This document shows, piece by piece, positions 15,349 to 23,505 of a stretch of DNA of 64,000 bases. The first letter of the stretch is position 1; the number at the start of each line of letters is the position of its first letter. The DNA comes from Lachnospiraceae bacterium UBA7196. GTDB lineage: Bacteria > Bacillota > Clostridia > Lachnospirales > Lachnospiraceae. The position numbers and the translations under genes are program-made. The stretch lies in assembly GCA_002490835.1 (NCBI GenBank), contig DKUU01000007.1, positions 1 through 64,000 of the forward strand, given 5' to 3'. The notes under the pieces were generated by a model that was not told the origin of the DNA, did not search any database, and saw only the letters and a list, made by a program, of their open reading frames with translations.

Positions 15349-15966
15349 ATGAAAGAGGAACAGGGAACAAGGGAGCGTTTGCTTGAAAGCGCCCAAAAGG
15401 AGTTTTACGAAAAAGGCTATACGAAGGCTTCTCTGCGCAGGATCTGTTCGAATGCCGGCGTCACCACGGGAGCCCTATACTTCTTCTTTGAGGACAAGGA
15501 AGATCTGTTTGGCGCGTTGGTGGAGGAGCCGGTCAAGGGGATTTACGACATCCTGTATCGGCATTTTGATGAGGAGAGTGAGATGCTGTCACAGCCGTCA
15601 AGCTATGTGCATGCGGACGGTGACCACGACATCTTTGCCGAGACATTGGTGCGCCATCTCTACGGCAATTACGATGCCTTCATCCTGCTGCTTAAAAAGT
15701 CGCAGGGTTCCCGCTATGAAAGTTTTGTTGATGATGTGACGGCGTTTCTCGAAAAAAGGTATCTGGAGTTTATGAAGTATTATGCGAAGGAGCAGCATCT
15801 TCCGGAGCCGAATCCCTTTTTTGTTCACATTATCATTCATATCTCCGTTGATCTTCAGGTACAGCTCCTACTGCATGAAAAGGATGTGGAGAAGGCGGTC
15901 GCTATCCAAAAGAAATTGATGGATTTTATTGTGGGCGGATGTATCAAACTGATTTTTTCAAAATAA
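15349..15966 (+). CDS. TetR family regulator of the adjacent ABC exporter
   Basis: The protein has 205 residues. The N-terminal HTH (residues 8-55) reads RERLLESAQKEFYEKGYTKA, RRICSNAGVTTGALYFFFEDKEDL, the canonical TetR pattern. The C-terminal helical ligand domain is not specific. Identical 13-bp palindromes lie before this gene and before the ABC exporter operon, which points to autoregulation and control of the exporter. The ribosome site is weak. The ligand is probably the exporter's substrate (inference). Confidence 0.92.
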   Translation: MKEEQGTRERLLESAQKEFYEKGYTKASLRRICSNAGVTTGALYFFFEDKEDLFGALVEEPVKGIYDILYRHFDEESEMLSQPSSYVHADGDHDIFAETLVRHLYGNYDAFILLLKKSQGSRYESFVDDVTAFLEKRYLEFMKYYAKEQHLPEPNPFFVHIIIHISVDLQVQLLLHEKDVEKAVAIQKKLMDFIVGGCIKLIFSK

Positions 15967-15998
15967 AGCCGGAGTATCGGTTTTATTTTTTGACTGCG

Positions 15999-16015
15999 GC
16001 ATAACAGTGTTATGC
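15999..16015. promoter_or_regulatory. TetR operator, copy 2, in the exporter promoter
   Basis: GCATAACAGTGTTATGC is a perfect 17-bp palindrome containing the same 13-bp core as 15322-15334. A TTGACT at 15990-15995 makes a -35, so a bound repressor would sit between -35 and -10. Confidence 0.82.
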
Positions 16016-16038
16016 GACAAAATGCGGAATGGAGGAAA

Positions 16039-16153
16039 GATTGAAAAATCACACTGATGTGCTGATTTTTCAATCGGGAGTTTGTGTAAGAACGTCACAA
16101 ACTCCATGATCGCAGAGCAGAATTTGAGATTCTGCTCGCGTTCCTCGCGGGAA
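16039..16153 (+). repeat. Array of consecutive stem-loops in the exporter leader
   Basis: Three hairpins follow one another. The 13-bp stem GATTGAAAAATCA / TGATTTTTCAATC spans 16039-16075. The 10-bp stem GGAGTTTGTG / CACAAACTCC spans 16077-16105. The 9-bp stem GAGCAGAAT / ATTCTGCTC spans 16115-16137. A weaker TTCC / GGAA pair follows at 16141-16153. None has a terminator T-run. Part of the first arm recurs at 9315, so this may be an interspersed palindromic element rather than a gene-specific leader. Confidence 0.75.
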
Positions 16154-16176
16154 ATCGCTCGGCAGGGAGGGAAACC

Positions 16177-16878
16177 ATGTATTTAGAAGTAAAAGACGTC
16201 AAAAAAAGCTACGGAAGCGATACCAGTTATGTGCAGGTCCTAAACGGCATTTCCACCTCGGTGGAGCAGGGAGATATGTGTGTCATACAGGGCACGAGTG
16301 GCAGCGGAAAATCAACGCTCCTAAACTGTATCGGCGGGCTGGAGACCATGGATTCCGGATCGATCCGGGTGGACGGCAGGGAACTGTTTGGCATGAAACC
16401 ATCTGTACTTTCGGATTACCGCCGCGAACTGTTGGGGTTTGTGTTTCAATTTTATAATCTGGTGCCGAATCTGACCGTGTTGGAAAACATACAGGTCTGC
16501 CAATATTTGTCGAAAGAGCCTCTTGACCTTGACGAGCTGCTTGAGATCATCGGGCTTGCAGAACATCGGGACAAATTTCCCTCCCAGCTATCGGGCGGAC
16601 AACAGCAGCGCTGCGCCATTGCGAGGGCGCTTATTAAAAATCCTCGCCTTCTTTTGTGCGATGAGCCGACCGGCGCCTTGGATTCCAAAACTTCGCGGGA
16701 TATTCTCATGCTGTTAGAGACGATCAATCAGCGGTATGGAACGACTATGCTGATCGTAACGCACAATAACGCCATCAAGAGTATGGTACATAAGGTGCTT
16801 GTGATTAAAGATGGTATGGTCGTAAAGGACTATCGCAACGACGTGCGTGTGCCGGCCGCAGATTTGGAGGATCTATAA
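16177..16878 (+). CDS. ABC exporter ATP-binding subunit (MacB/LolD type)
   Basis: This 233-residue ATPase has Walker A GTSGSGKST, Q-loop FQFYNLVPNLTVLEN, signature LSGGQQQR, Walker B LLLCDEPTGALD and H-loop VTHN. The FYNLVP and EPTGALD forms are typical of the MacB/LolD/FtsE branch that works with large FtsX-domain permeases. The stop shares a base with the permease start. Expression is likely controlled by the upstream TetR through the palindrome at 15999. Confidence 0.93.
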   Translation: MYLEVKDVKKSYGSDTSYVQVLNGISTSVEQGDMCVIQGTSGSGKSTLLNCIGGLETMDSGSIRVDGRELFGMKPSVLSDYRRELLGFVFQFYNLVPNLTVLENIQVCQYLSKEPLDLDELLEIIGLAEHRDKFPSQLSGGQQQRCAIARALIKNPRLLLCDEPTGALDSKTSRDILMLLETINQRYGTTMLIVTHNNAIKSMVHKVLVIKDGMVVKDYRNDVRVPAADLEDL

Positions 16879-19133
16879 TGAACAGAGTATTTCGCAAGCG
16901 TATCCTGCGCGATTTAAAAGAAAATTTTTCCCGCTGGCTGGCATTGTTTTTGATGATCGTGATGGGCATGTATATCGTGACATCGGTCGTCGGGGCGGCG
17001 GAGACCGTTATCACGCAAAGTAACAGGGCAGCCTTAAAAAATCAGGTGGAAGACGGGGAATTTACGACGCTTATTCCGCTGACGGAGGAGCAGGAGGAAA
17101 TCCTTGAGAATGCCGGTATTATGCTGGAAAGAAAGTTCTCAATCGATATTCTGCTGGAGGACGGATCGAAACTTCGTCTGATGAAAAACCGTAAAAAAGT
17201 CAATTTAATTGAAGTGGACGAGGGACAGCCTGTAAAGGAGACAGGAGAGGTCGTCCTCGAAAAGCGTTATAGCGAGGAACACGGATGGGGTGTCGGCGAT
17301 GACATCAAAATAGCAGGGCGGGAGTTTGTGATCGTCGGCATCGGTACGACGCCCGACTATGACCTGCCCGTCGGCAGTCTTTCGGATATGGCGGCGGAGA
17401 GCGCGCTCTTTGGCACTGCCTTTGTGACAAAGGAGCAGTACGAAGAATTTGCGGGAGACGAGACGCTTAGGAGCGAAGACTACACTTACGCTTATCGTCT
17501 GAAAGAAGGAAAGAGCGAAGAAGATGTGAAGCGGGAGCTGAAATCATTTCTTCCTGAGGGAAAGGAAACGAAGATGCTGACGGCTTTCGTCACTGCCGAC
17601 AGGAATCCGCGGATCCTTGCGGCGGCGGGCGATATGGTGATGAATAAGGAGATGGGACTGATCGCGGGCGTTGTGGTGATGGCGCTGTTTGCCTATGTGA
17701 TATCCGTTTTTGTGATCAATCAGATAAGCAGGGAGGCGGCGGTGATCGGGACGCTGTACGCGCTGGGAGCAAAGAAAAAGGAGATTCTGGCGCACTACAT
17801 AACGCTGCCGGCGCTTGTCACCTTTGTCGGCGGCGTCATCGGCGCGGCGCTTGGATTTTCAGGGATCGGCGCGGCGCGGCAGATGAGTGAAGCTTACGGC
17901 TATTTTTCCCTTCCTGCCTTTGATACGGTCTGCCCTGTCTATTTGCTGATCTACGCAGCGGTCGTGCCGCCGGTGCTGTCGATCGTCGTTAATTTTTTTA
18001 TGCTGAATAAAAAGCTTTCGCAGACCGCCTTGTCGCTGATGCGTAACGAACAAAAGGCCTCAAAACTTCGGCAGGTGAAGTTAAAGGGTGATAACTTTGT
18101 ACGTAATTTTCGCATCCGGCAGACTTTGAGAGAAATGCGTGCAAGCGTTACCGTGATCGTCGGCTTGTTTGTCTCGCTGCTTGTCTTTATGCTGGGCCTA
18201 AACTGCTATGTCCTCTGTGAAAACGCGGCAAAGGACAGCGTGGAAAGTGTGAAATTTGCGTACAGCTATCTTTTGAAATATCCGGAAGGGAAAATTCCGG
18301 AAGGCGCGCAGGCCTGCTACAGCGAATCGCTGTCCAAGACGGCGCTGGGATTTACGCTGGACGTTACCGTGATCGGCATCGACGCGGATAACAGATATTT
18401 TGAGGCAAGACCTTCAGACAGGGAAAACAGTATCGTGATTGGGAAATCCGTCGCCACTAAGTATGGGCTTACCGCAGGCGACAGCCTCACGCTCACGGAC
18501 AGCGCCAGTGAAAAGGACTATGACTTTACGGTGGAAGGCATCTGCGATTACGCCGTCGGTCTTACCGTGTTTATGGATATTGACGGCATGCGCGCACTTT
18601 TCGGGCGGGAGAGCGGCTATTACAATATGCTGCTTGCCGACGGGCCGCTTGCTGTGGATGCGGGAAGAATTTACGCTCTTACCTCACGCACGGATATCGA
18701 GCGTTCCGCCGCTATTTTTACGAAATTGATGATGCCAATGATCACGATGATTCTTTTAGCTTCCTTCCTTATCTTCTTTATGGTGATGTATCTGATGACG
18801 GGAGTAATGGTAAACCGCGCAAGCTTCGGCATATCGCTGGTAAAGATATTCGGTTTCCGGACAGAAGAGATCCGCAGTCTGTATCTGGACGGCGGTGCGG
18901 TCACTGTTGCGGCCGGCGCTCTTGTCGGCATTTTTCCCGCCAAACGCGCGATAGACATGGTATATCCGCAGGCGGTCGCAAATGTCGCCTGCGGGCTGAA
19001 TCTGTACTTTTCGTGGTATTATTACCCGCTCATTTTCGCAGGCATCATGCTGGTCTATCTCGTAGTGATCGCGCTGCAGACAAGGAAAATCGGCAGGATA
19101 TCACCCGTGGAAGTGCTGAAAAACCGGGAATAA
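16878..19133 (+). CDS. FtsX-family ABC transporter permease
   Basis: The protein has 751 residues. TM1 near residues 15-40 is followed by a large extracytoplasmic domain (45-250). Three segments follow near 255-375 (first FtsX core), then TM5 near 415-440, a second extracytoplasmic domain and a second FtsX core of three segments at the C-terminus. This duplicated layout fits exporters for lipids, peptides or drugs. It forms an operon with the ATPase (1-nt overlap). The substrate is not evident. Confidence 0.88.
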   Translation: MNRVFRKRILRDLKENFSRWLALFLMIVMGMYIVTSVVGAAETVITQSNRAALKNQVEDGEFTTLIPLTEEQEEILENAGIMLERKFSIDILLEDGSKLRLMKNRKKVNLIEVDEGQPVKETGEVVLEKRYSEEHGWGVGDDIKIAGREFVIVGIGTTPDYDLPVGSLSDMAAESALFGTAFVTKEQYEEFAGDETLRSEDYTYAYRLKEGKSEEDVKRELKSFLPEGKETKMLTAFVTADRNPRILAAAGDMVMNKEMGLIAGVVVMALFAYVISVFVINQISREAAVIGTLYALGAKKKEILAHYITLPALVTFVGGVIGAALGFSGIGAARQMSEAYGYFSLPAFDTVCPVYLLIYAAVVPPVLSIVVNFFMLNKKLSQTALSLMRNEQKASKLRQVKLKGDNFVRNFRIRQTLREMRASVTVIVGLFVSLLVFMLGLNCYVLCENAAKDSVESVKFAYSYLLKYPEGKIPEGAQACYSESLSKTALGFTLDVTVIGIDADNRYFEARPSDRENSIVIGKSVATKYGLTAGDSLTLTDSASEKDYDFTVEGICDYAVGLTVFMDIDGMRALFGRESGYYNMLLADGPLAVDAGRIYALTSRTDIERSAAIFTKLMMPMITMILLASFLIFFMVMYLMTGVMVNRASFGISLVKIFGFRTEEIRSLYLDGGAVTVAAGALVGIFPAKRAIDMVYPQAVANVACGLNLYFSWYYYPLIFAGIMLVYLVVIALQTRKIGRISPVEVLKNRE

Positions 19134-19176
19134 ATGAAACGTTTGCGTTTGCCAAAATCTCCTTTTTTATCCGCAT

Positions 19177-19425
19177 TTATTCCGCAAGCAGCTCCTCATA
19201 ACTTACGGCGAGGACTTTGGCAAACGTTTTCAATTCAATATCCGTGACAAATCTGGCGCCGCTCTCGATGCGCTGAATCGCGTTTTTGTCCAGTTCAATC
19301 CCTTCAAGCTGCATCTTATCGGCTAAAAGCCGCTGGGAAACTTTGGGGTACATTTCTTTCCGGATGCGGGCAATGTTGCTGCCGGATATATTGTTTTTTC
19401 CTGAGACCGCTCTGTTTTTGTACAT
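19177..19425 (-). CDS. Small XRE family regulator, divergent from the CotH operon
   Basis: The start is set at 19425 with GAGGG upstream; the frame continues to 19491 but that part overlaps the operator. The product has 82 residues with an XRE fold: GSNIARIRKEMYPKVSQRLLADKM, then NAIQRIESGARFVTD. The intergenic region carries two copies of a TGACA...TGTCA palindrome. One covers the -35 of the CotH promoter, the other lies just past the transcription start, so this protein is the likely repressor (inference). Confidence 0.82.
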   Translation of the reverse strand: MYKNRAVSGKNNISGSNIARIRKEMYPKVSQRLLADKMQLEGIELDKNAIQRIESGARFVTDIELKTFAKVLAVSYEELLAE

Positions 19426-19471
19426 TTTATTTTTCCCTCGACAATTTGAAAACTTTAGATTTGTTTCTATA

Positions 19472-19490
19472 TGACATTTACTGCTTGTCA
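19472..19490. promoter_or_regulatory. Palindromic operator 1 of the CotH cassette
   Basis: TGACATTTACTGCTTGTCA: TGACA/TGTCA arms around a 9-nt centre. It overlaps the -35 TTGTCA. Confidence 0.75.
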
Positions 19491-19513
19491 TTTAATTCAC
19501 TATATGCTATTAT
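19485..19513 (+). promoter_or_regulatory. Promoter of the CotH-VTC-DUF4956 operon
   Basis: TTGTCA (19485-19490), a 17-nt spacer and TATTAT (19508-19513), facing the CotH gene. Confidence 0.75.
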
Positions 19514-19524
19514 GAATATCTGGT

Positions 19525-19543
19525 TGACATTTACTGAATGTCA
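19525..19543. promoter_or_regulatory. Palindromic operator 2 of the CotH cassette
   Basis: TGACATTTACTGAATGTCA differs from operator 1 in two central bases and lies 53 bp (about five helical turns) downstream, so cooperative binding on one DNA face is possible. Confidence 0.75.
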
Positions 19544-19576
19544 CAATGTGAAATATGTCCTACAAAAGGTAATACT

Positions 19577-21955
19577 ATGAAAAAAAGGATTTTACTGAGG
19601 ATGTTATGCCTTTTGGCGTTTCTTTTATGTTTTGCTGTTATTGTAAAAAGCAGCGGTAAAAAAGATGTTATTTTGATCAATGAAGTGTGCAGTAACAATT
19701 TTTCTGCCGCCTGCGATGAAAACGGCGCTTATCCGGACTGGATAGAGCTTTATAATCTGGGCCGCACGGAGATTTCGTTAAACGGATGTTATCTTACGGA
19801 CGATAAGAAAGCGCTGAAAAAGTTTTCGTTGGACGGTATGAGGATAGCTCCGAAGGGATATGCCGTAGTCTGGCTGGATCAGGAATCGGGATTACGGATT
19901 TCCAAGGACGGAGAAGAAATTTTTTTGACGGATACCATTCAGGGCACTTACCATGATCAGGTGGTGGTACCGGCCCTTTCTTATGACACCAGCTATGCCA
20001 GAAAAAAGGACGGGAGCGCTGAATGGGCCATTATGAGTCCTACGTCCGGCAGGAGTAATGAAGAGGGAAGGCCGATACCGGCAGTTACTTTGGAAAAACC
20101 GGTTTTTGAATATACCGGCGGATTCTATGAGGAGGCTTTTTTGCTTCACCTATATGCTCCGGCAGGAGAAACAATATACTATACACTGGATGGCAGCGAG
20201 CCCGGTACCGATTCTTTGATCTATGAAAGGCCCCTTTGGATCGCGGATAATTCCGGACAGGAAAACAAGTATGCGAGTCGCACGGATCTTGCGCCGTCCA
20301 GAGACGATACGCCGGATTTTCCGGTGGACAAGGCGGTGGTCGTACGGGCGGCATGCTATGATTCCTGTGCCGGTCAAATGAGTGAAATCGTAACGGAAAC
20401 CTATTTTGTCGGTTATGGCGGGAAGGCGGAATATCAGGATATGGCAGTCGTTTCTCTGGTTGCCGATCCGGAGGACTTATTTGACAAGAAGACCGGAATC
20501 TACGGAAACGGAGAAAAATATGAATTGTATTTAAAAGAAGGCGGCATGAAGGATGGCGTCGTGCTTGACGAGTTTACGGATGAGAATGGGGAAATCCATT
20601 ACCGCTATATGGCTTCCAATGCTTTTGAAACGGGAAGAAAATGGGAGCGCAAGGCTGTTTTTTCCTGTTTTGACGAAAGCCATTCCCCTGTTTTTACGCA
20701 GAATATCGGCATGCGTATTTCCGGAAATTCTACCAGAAGTGCGCTGCAAAAATCGTTCAATCTTTTTGCCAGAGATATTTATGATGAGATAAAAATTTTC
20801 CCGTACGCCTTTTTTGAGCGCGACGCCATTTACGCCACGATCAAGCTGCGCAATGGCGGCGGGAACACGGAGCATATCAAATTTTTGGACGCCTTTTTGG
20901 AGAAGGCGGCTGAAGCGCGGGATGTCAGCATACAGGCATCCAGACCTTGCGCAGTCTTTTTAAATGGAGAATATTGGGGGATCTATAATATCCGTGAGCG
21001 GTATCAGGAAGAGTATCTGTCCATAAAGTATGCTTTGGAACCTGAGAACGTGATGCTGATCAAGGCTGGAAACGCGATTACTTCTCCGGAAGAAACGATG
21101 GAGGCTTATCAGTACATGCTGGCTGTCGTAACGGAGTGCGATCTTACCTATGACGACACCTATGCGCTGGCTGACGAACTGCTGGATATCCAAAGCCTGA
21201 TTGATTACTGCTGTATCAATCTGTATCTGGATAACCGGGATGTCGCGTTTGGCTACAACACCGCTTTGTGGCGTACAACGCAGAAAGAAACGCCCTACAG
21301 CGACGGGAAGTGGCGCTTTATGCTTTACGACATGGACGAATGTATTTTTCCGGACAGCAATACGTGGGAAGGCAGGGAAAACTGGATGGCTGGGCATCCG
21401 CTAATGACGGAACCGGCGGTTTTAAGCCTGCTGGACAATGAATCGTTCAGAAGGCAGTTTAGCATCACCTTTATGGATATTGCAAACACGACTTTCTCCT
21501 ATGAAAGAATGCATGATATGTTGGCGGAGTGGAGCAGTCTTTATGAAATGCAGACAATCAAAGATCATCAGCGCTTTTATGATTCCTTGTACGATGCAGC
21601 AGCTTATGAGCGGGAAATTGCGGAAATCGATGCTTTTTTCCGTAATCGTTTTTCGTATGCAATGGAAAGTCTGGCGAAGACCTTTCAATTGCAGGGAGAA
21701 TTGACGCGTATCCGTGTCAGCGTCAATGATCCTGCCGGCGGTGTGGTCCGCGTGAACACGGCGGACTTGGAACCATGCGGCGCATGGGAGGGATATTATT
21801 ACAGCGATTTTCCGGTGACTGTAAGCGTCAGAGCAAACGAAGGTTATCGTTTTGCCGGCTGGCGGGGCGATGTCTCCGGCGCGGAAGATACCATCGTCGT
21901 CTCCCTGAAAGCGGGAGAGGTCTCGCTTCAGGCAGTCTTTGAAAAGGAGCAGTAA
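19577..21955 (+). CDS. Secreted CotH-kinase family protein with lamin-tail, chitobiase-like and repeat domains
   Basis: The start is set at 19577 (MKKRILLRMLCLLAF) with AAAGGT upstream; an ATG at 19538 falls in operator 2. The protein has 792 residues. The N-terminal 27 residues are a signal or anchor. A lamin-tail domain spans about 30-130 (LINEVCSNNFSA, DWIELYNLG, GCYLTDD). A chitobiase/beta-hexosaminidase C-terminal-type segment lies near 185 (IYYTLDGSEPG). The CotH domain covers about 260-640 (MRISGNSTRSALQKSF, GEYWGIYNIRERY). A final InlB/List-Bact-type repeat reads GYRFAGWRGDVSG. CotH proteins are atypical kinases that phosphorylate spore-coat or surface proteins. The next two genes form the widely seen CotH-VTC-DUF4956 set. 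Confidence 0.9.
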   Translation: MKKRILLRMLCLLAFLLCFAVIVKSSGKKDVILINEVCSNNFSAACDENGAYPDWIELYNLGRTEISLNGCYLTDDKKALKKFSLDGMRIAPKGYAVVWLDQESGLRISKDGEEIFLTDTIQGTYHDQVVVPALSYDTSYARKKDGSAEWAIMSPTSGRSNEEGRPIPAVTLEKPVFEYTGGFYEEAFLLHLYAPAGETIYYTLDGSEPGTDSLIYERPLWIADNSGQENKYASRTDLAPSRDDTPDFPVDKAVVVRAACYDSCAGQMSEIVTETYFVGYGGKAEYQDMAVVSLVADPEDLFDKKTGIYGNGEKYELYLKEGGMKDGVVLDEFTDENGEIHYRYMASNAFETGRKWERKAVFSCFDESHSPVFTQNIGMRISGNSTRSALQKSFNLFARDIYDEIKIFPYAFFERDAIYATIKLRNGGGNTEHIKFLDAFLEKAAEARDVSIQASRPCAVFLNGEYWGIYNIRERYQEEYLSIKYALEPENVMLIKAGNAITSPEETMEAYQYMLAVVTECDLTYDDTYALADELLDIQSLIDYCCINLYLDNRDVAFGYNTALWRTTQKETPYSDGKWRFMLYDMDECIFPDSNTWEGRENWMAGHPLMTEPAVLSLLDNESFRRQFSITFMDIANTTFSYERMHDMLAEWSSLYEMQTIKDHQRFYDSLYDAAAYEREIAEIDAFFRNRFSYAMESLAKTFQLQGELTRIRVSVNDPAGGVVRVNTADLEPCGAWEGYYYSDFPVTVSVRANEGYRFAGWRGDVSGAEDTIVVSLKAGEVSLQAVFEKEQ

Positions 21956-22648
21956 ATGGACCGTGCGAATGCGAAAATGTACCGGGTAGAAGACAAATAT
22001 GATTGCAGCGCGCAGATTATGTACCAGTTGCAGCGGCGGTTGGACGGCGTACTGAAAGCGGACGGCAATGAAAGCACGAAAGAAGGGTATCCGGTGACCA
22101 GTCTGTATTTTGACGATTTTGCGGACGGCTGCCTGAATGCTGTCAGAGCAGGCTGCGACAGAAGATTGAAATACCGTATTCGTATCTATGGTAATTCGCT
22201 TGAGAGGATTAATCTGGAAGTGAAGGAAAAGTGGGGAAGCAGGGTGTTGAAAAGAGTCAGACCCATTACGGAACGGGAAATGCGCCGTCTCATGTGCGGA
22301 CAGTGTATTTTGGCATCCGCAACGGCGCAGGATCCAGCTTTTTTGTTTAATCTGGCCATACAGACCAAGGGTCTGCGCCCGAAAGTGATCGTTGCCTATG
22401 AGAGGAAGGCGTATGTCTATGCGCCCGGTAACGTCCGCATTACCTTTGATCGCAACATAAGAGCCGGCAGGCGGATCATGGAATTTGGCGCAGGAGAAAT
22501 CTCCTATGATCTGCCGGATGGACGGAATGCGGTGCTGGAAATCAAATACGACGCGTTCCTGCCGGAATTTATCGCTCAGTTATTAGAACAAAATTCATTG
22601 CGGCAGACAGCCTATTCCAAGTATCGGCTTTGCAGGGAGAACTGTTAG
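21956..22648 (+). CDS. VTC-domain polyphosphate polymerase-like protein
   Basis: This 230-residue protein is a single VTC/CYTH-type tunnel domain. It has the opening YRVEDKYDC, SLYFDD, a run of basic strands RLKYRIRIYG, NLEVKEKWG, VIVAYERKAYV, RITFDRNI and the closing LEIKYDAFLPEFI. In yeast Vtc4 this domain makes polyphosphate from ATP using the basic tunnel and acidic metal ligands; the equivalents are visible. No SPX domain or membrane segment is attached. The ATG directly abuts the CotH stop, with AAGGAG inside the CotH coding end, so the genes are coupled. Confidence 0.9.
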   Translation: MDRANAKMYRVEDKYDCSAQIMYQLQRRLDGVLKADGNESTKEGYPVTSLYFDDFADGCLNAVRAGCDRRLKYRIRIYGNSLERINLEVKEKWGSRVLKRVRPITEREMRRLMCGQCILASATAQDPAFLFNLAIQTKGLRPKVIVAYERKAYVYAPGNVRITFDRNIRAGRRIMEFGAGEISYDLPDGRNAVLEIKYDAFLPEFIAQLLEQNSLRQTAYSKYRLCRENC

Positions 22649-22705
22649 CAGCGGGAAAAACGCGATCATACAGAAGAGAATGTATCAGAGAAACGGAGGA
22701 TAAAG

Positions 22706-23386
22706 ATGTCGGTAAAAGATGTGATCAAAAACAGTGTCTATCGGTCTCTGGGAGGCGGCACCACCATGTCTGTCCAAACGGTCTTTTTGATTTTAATGGC
22801 TGCCTGCCTGATGGGTATCTATATTTTTCTGGTCTATAAGCTGTCCGGCAAGACGGCTTTCTATTCAAAGGATTTAAATATTACGATGGCGGGCATGCCT
22901 GTCATTGTGGCTGCTATTATGATCGCCATGCAGTCTAGTCTGTTGGTTTCTCTGGGGATGGTCGGCGCGCTCTCCATTGTCAGATTCCGTAATGCGCTGA
23001 AAAATCCGCTTGATCTGCTCTATCTGTTCTGGGCCATCAGCGCCGGAATTATCATAGGGGTGGGGCTTTATGCCCTTGCGATTGTCCTGTCTTTTATGAT
23101 GACGCTGCTGCTGTTTATGCTGGACAGGATCCCGGGAGTAAAAGCGCCGGAACTGTTGGTTTTGCGCGGCGCTGACGCGAATATTGATTATGAGTCCCTG
23201 TATCGGGTGATCCGCAGCCATTGCGGCTATTATAGGGAGAAAGCGCGCTCTGTGCAAAACGGGGAGACGGAGCTGATCATTGAAATTCGTACAAAGGAGA
23301 AAGATTCGCTGCTGCAGGATATCGGTGAGACAGATTTCTTTTCGCAGGTCAACTGCATCTCACATGACGGGGAGCTGCGCGTGTGA
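22706..23386 (+). CDS. DUF4956 membrane protein
   Basis: The protein has 226 residues. Three or four membrane segments lie in residues 15-140 (QTVFLILMAACLMGIYIFLV; ITMAGMPVIVAAIMIAM; the conserved SLGMVGALSIVRFRNALKNP loop; AGIIIGVGLYALAIVLSFMM). A soluble C-terminal domain of about 85 residues follows. DUF4956 proteins are nearly always beside VTC-domain genes and are thought to be the membrane part of the same system. GGAGG precedes the ATG. Last gene of the operon. Confidence 0.92.
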   Translation: MSVKDVIKNSVYRSLGGGTTMSVQTVFLILMAACLMGIYIFLVYKLSGKTAFYSKDLNITMAGMPVIVAAIMIAMQSSLLVSLGMVGALSIVRFRNALKNPLDLLYLFWAISAGIIIGVGLYALAIVLSFMMTLLLFMLDRIPGVKAPELLVLRGADANIDYESLYRVIRSHCGYYREKARSVQNGETELIIEIRTKEKDSLLQDIGETDFFSQVNCISHDGELRV

Positions 23387-23505
23387 TCGCTTCCGGGGGC
23401 CGTAGATTTCCCGATTTCATTTCATGTATTTCGCATTGCATTCGTACAGGGTTATGCAGTATAATGTTAGTGTTGTCTACAATAAATTGACAAGGAGAGC
23501 AGCAC

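Noticed and set aside
19134..19240. Inverted AAACGTTTGC/GCAAACGTTT segments as a catabolite-control site
   Set aside because: They lie at the 3' ends of two converging genes, not in a promoter, and one copy is inside the XRE coding region.
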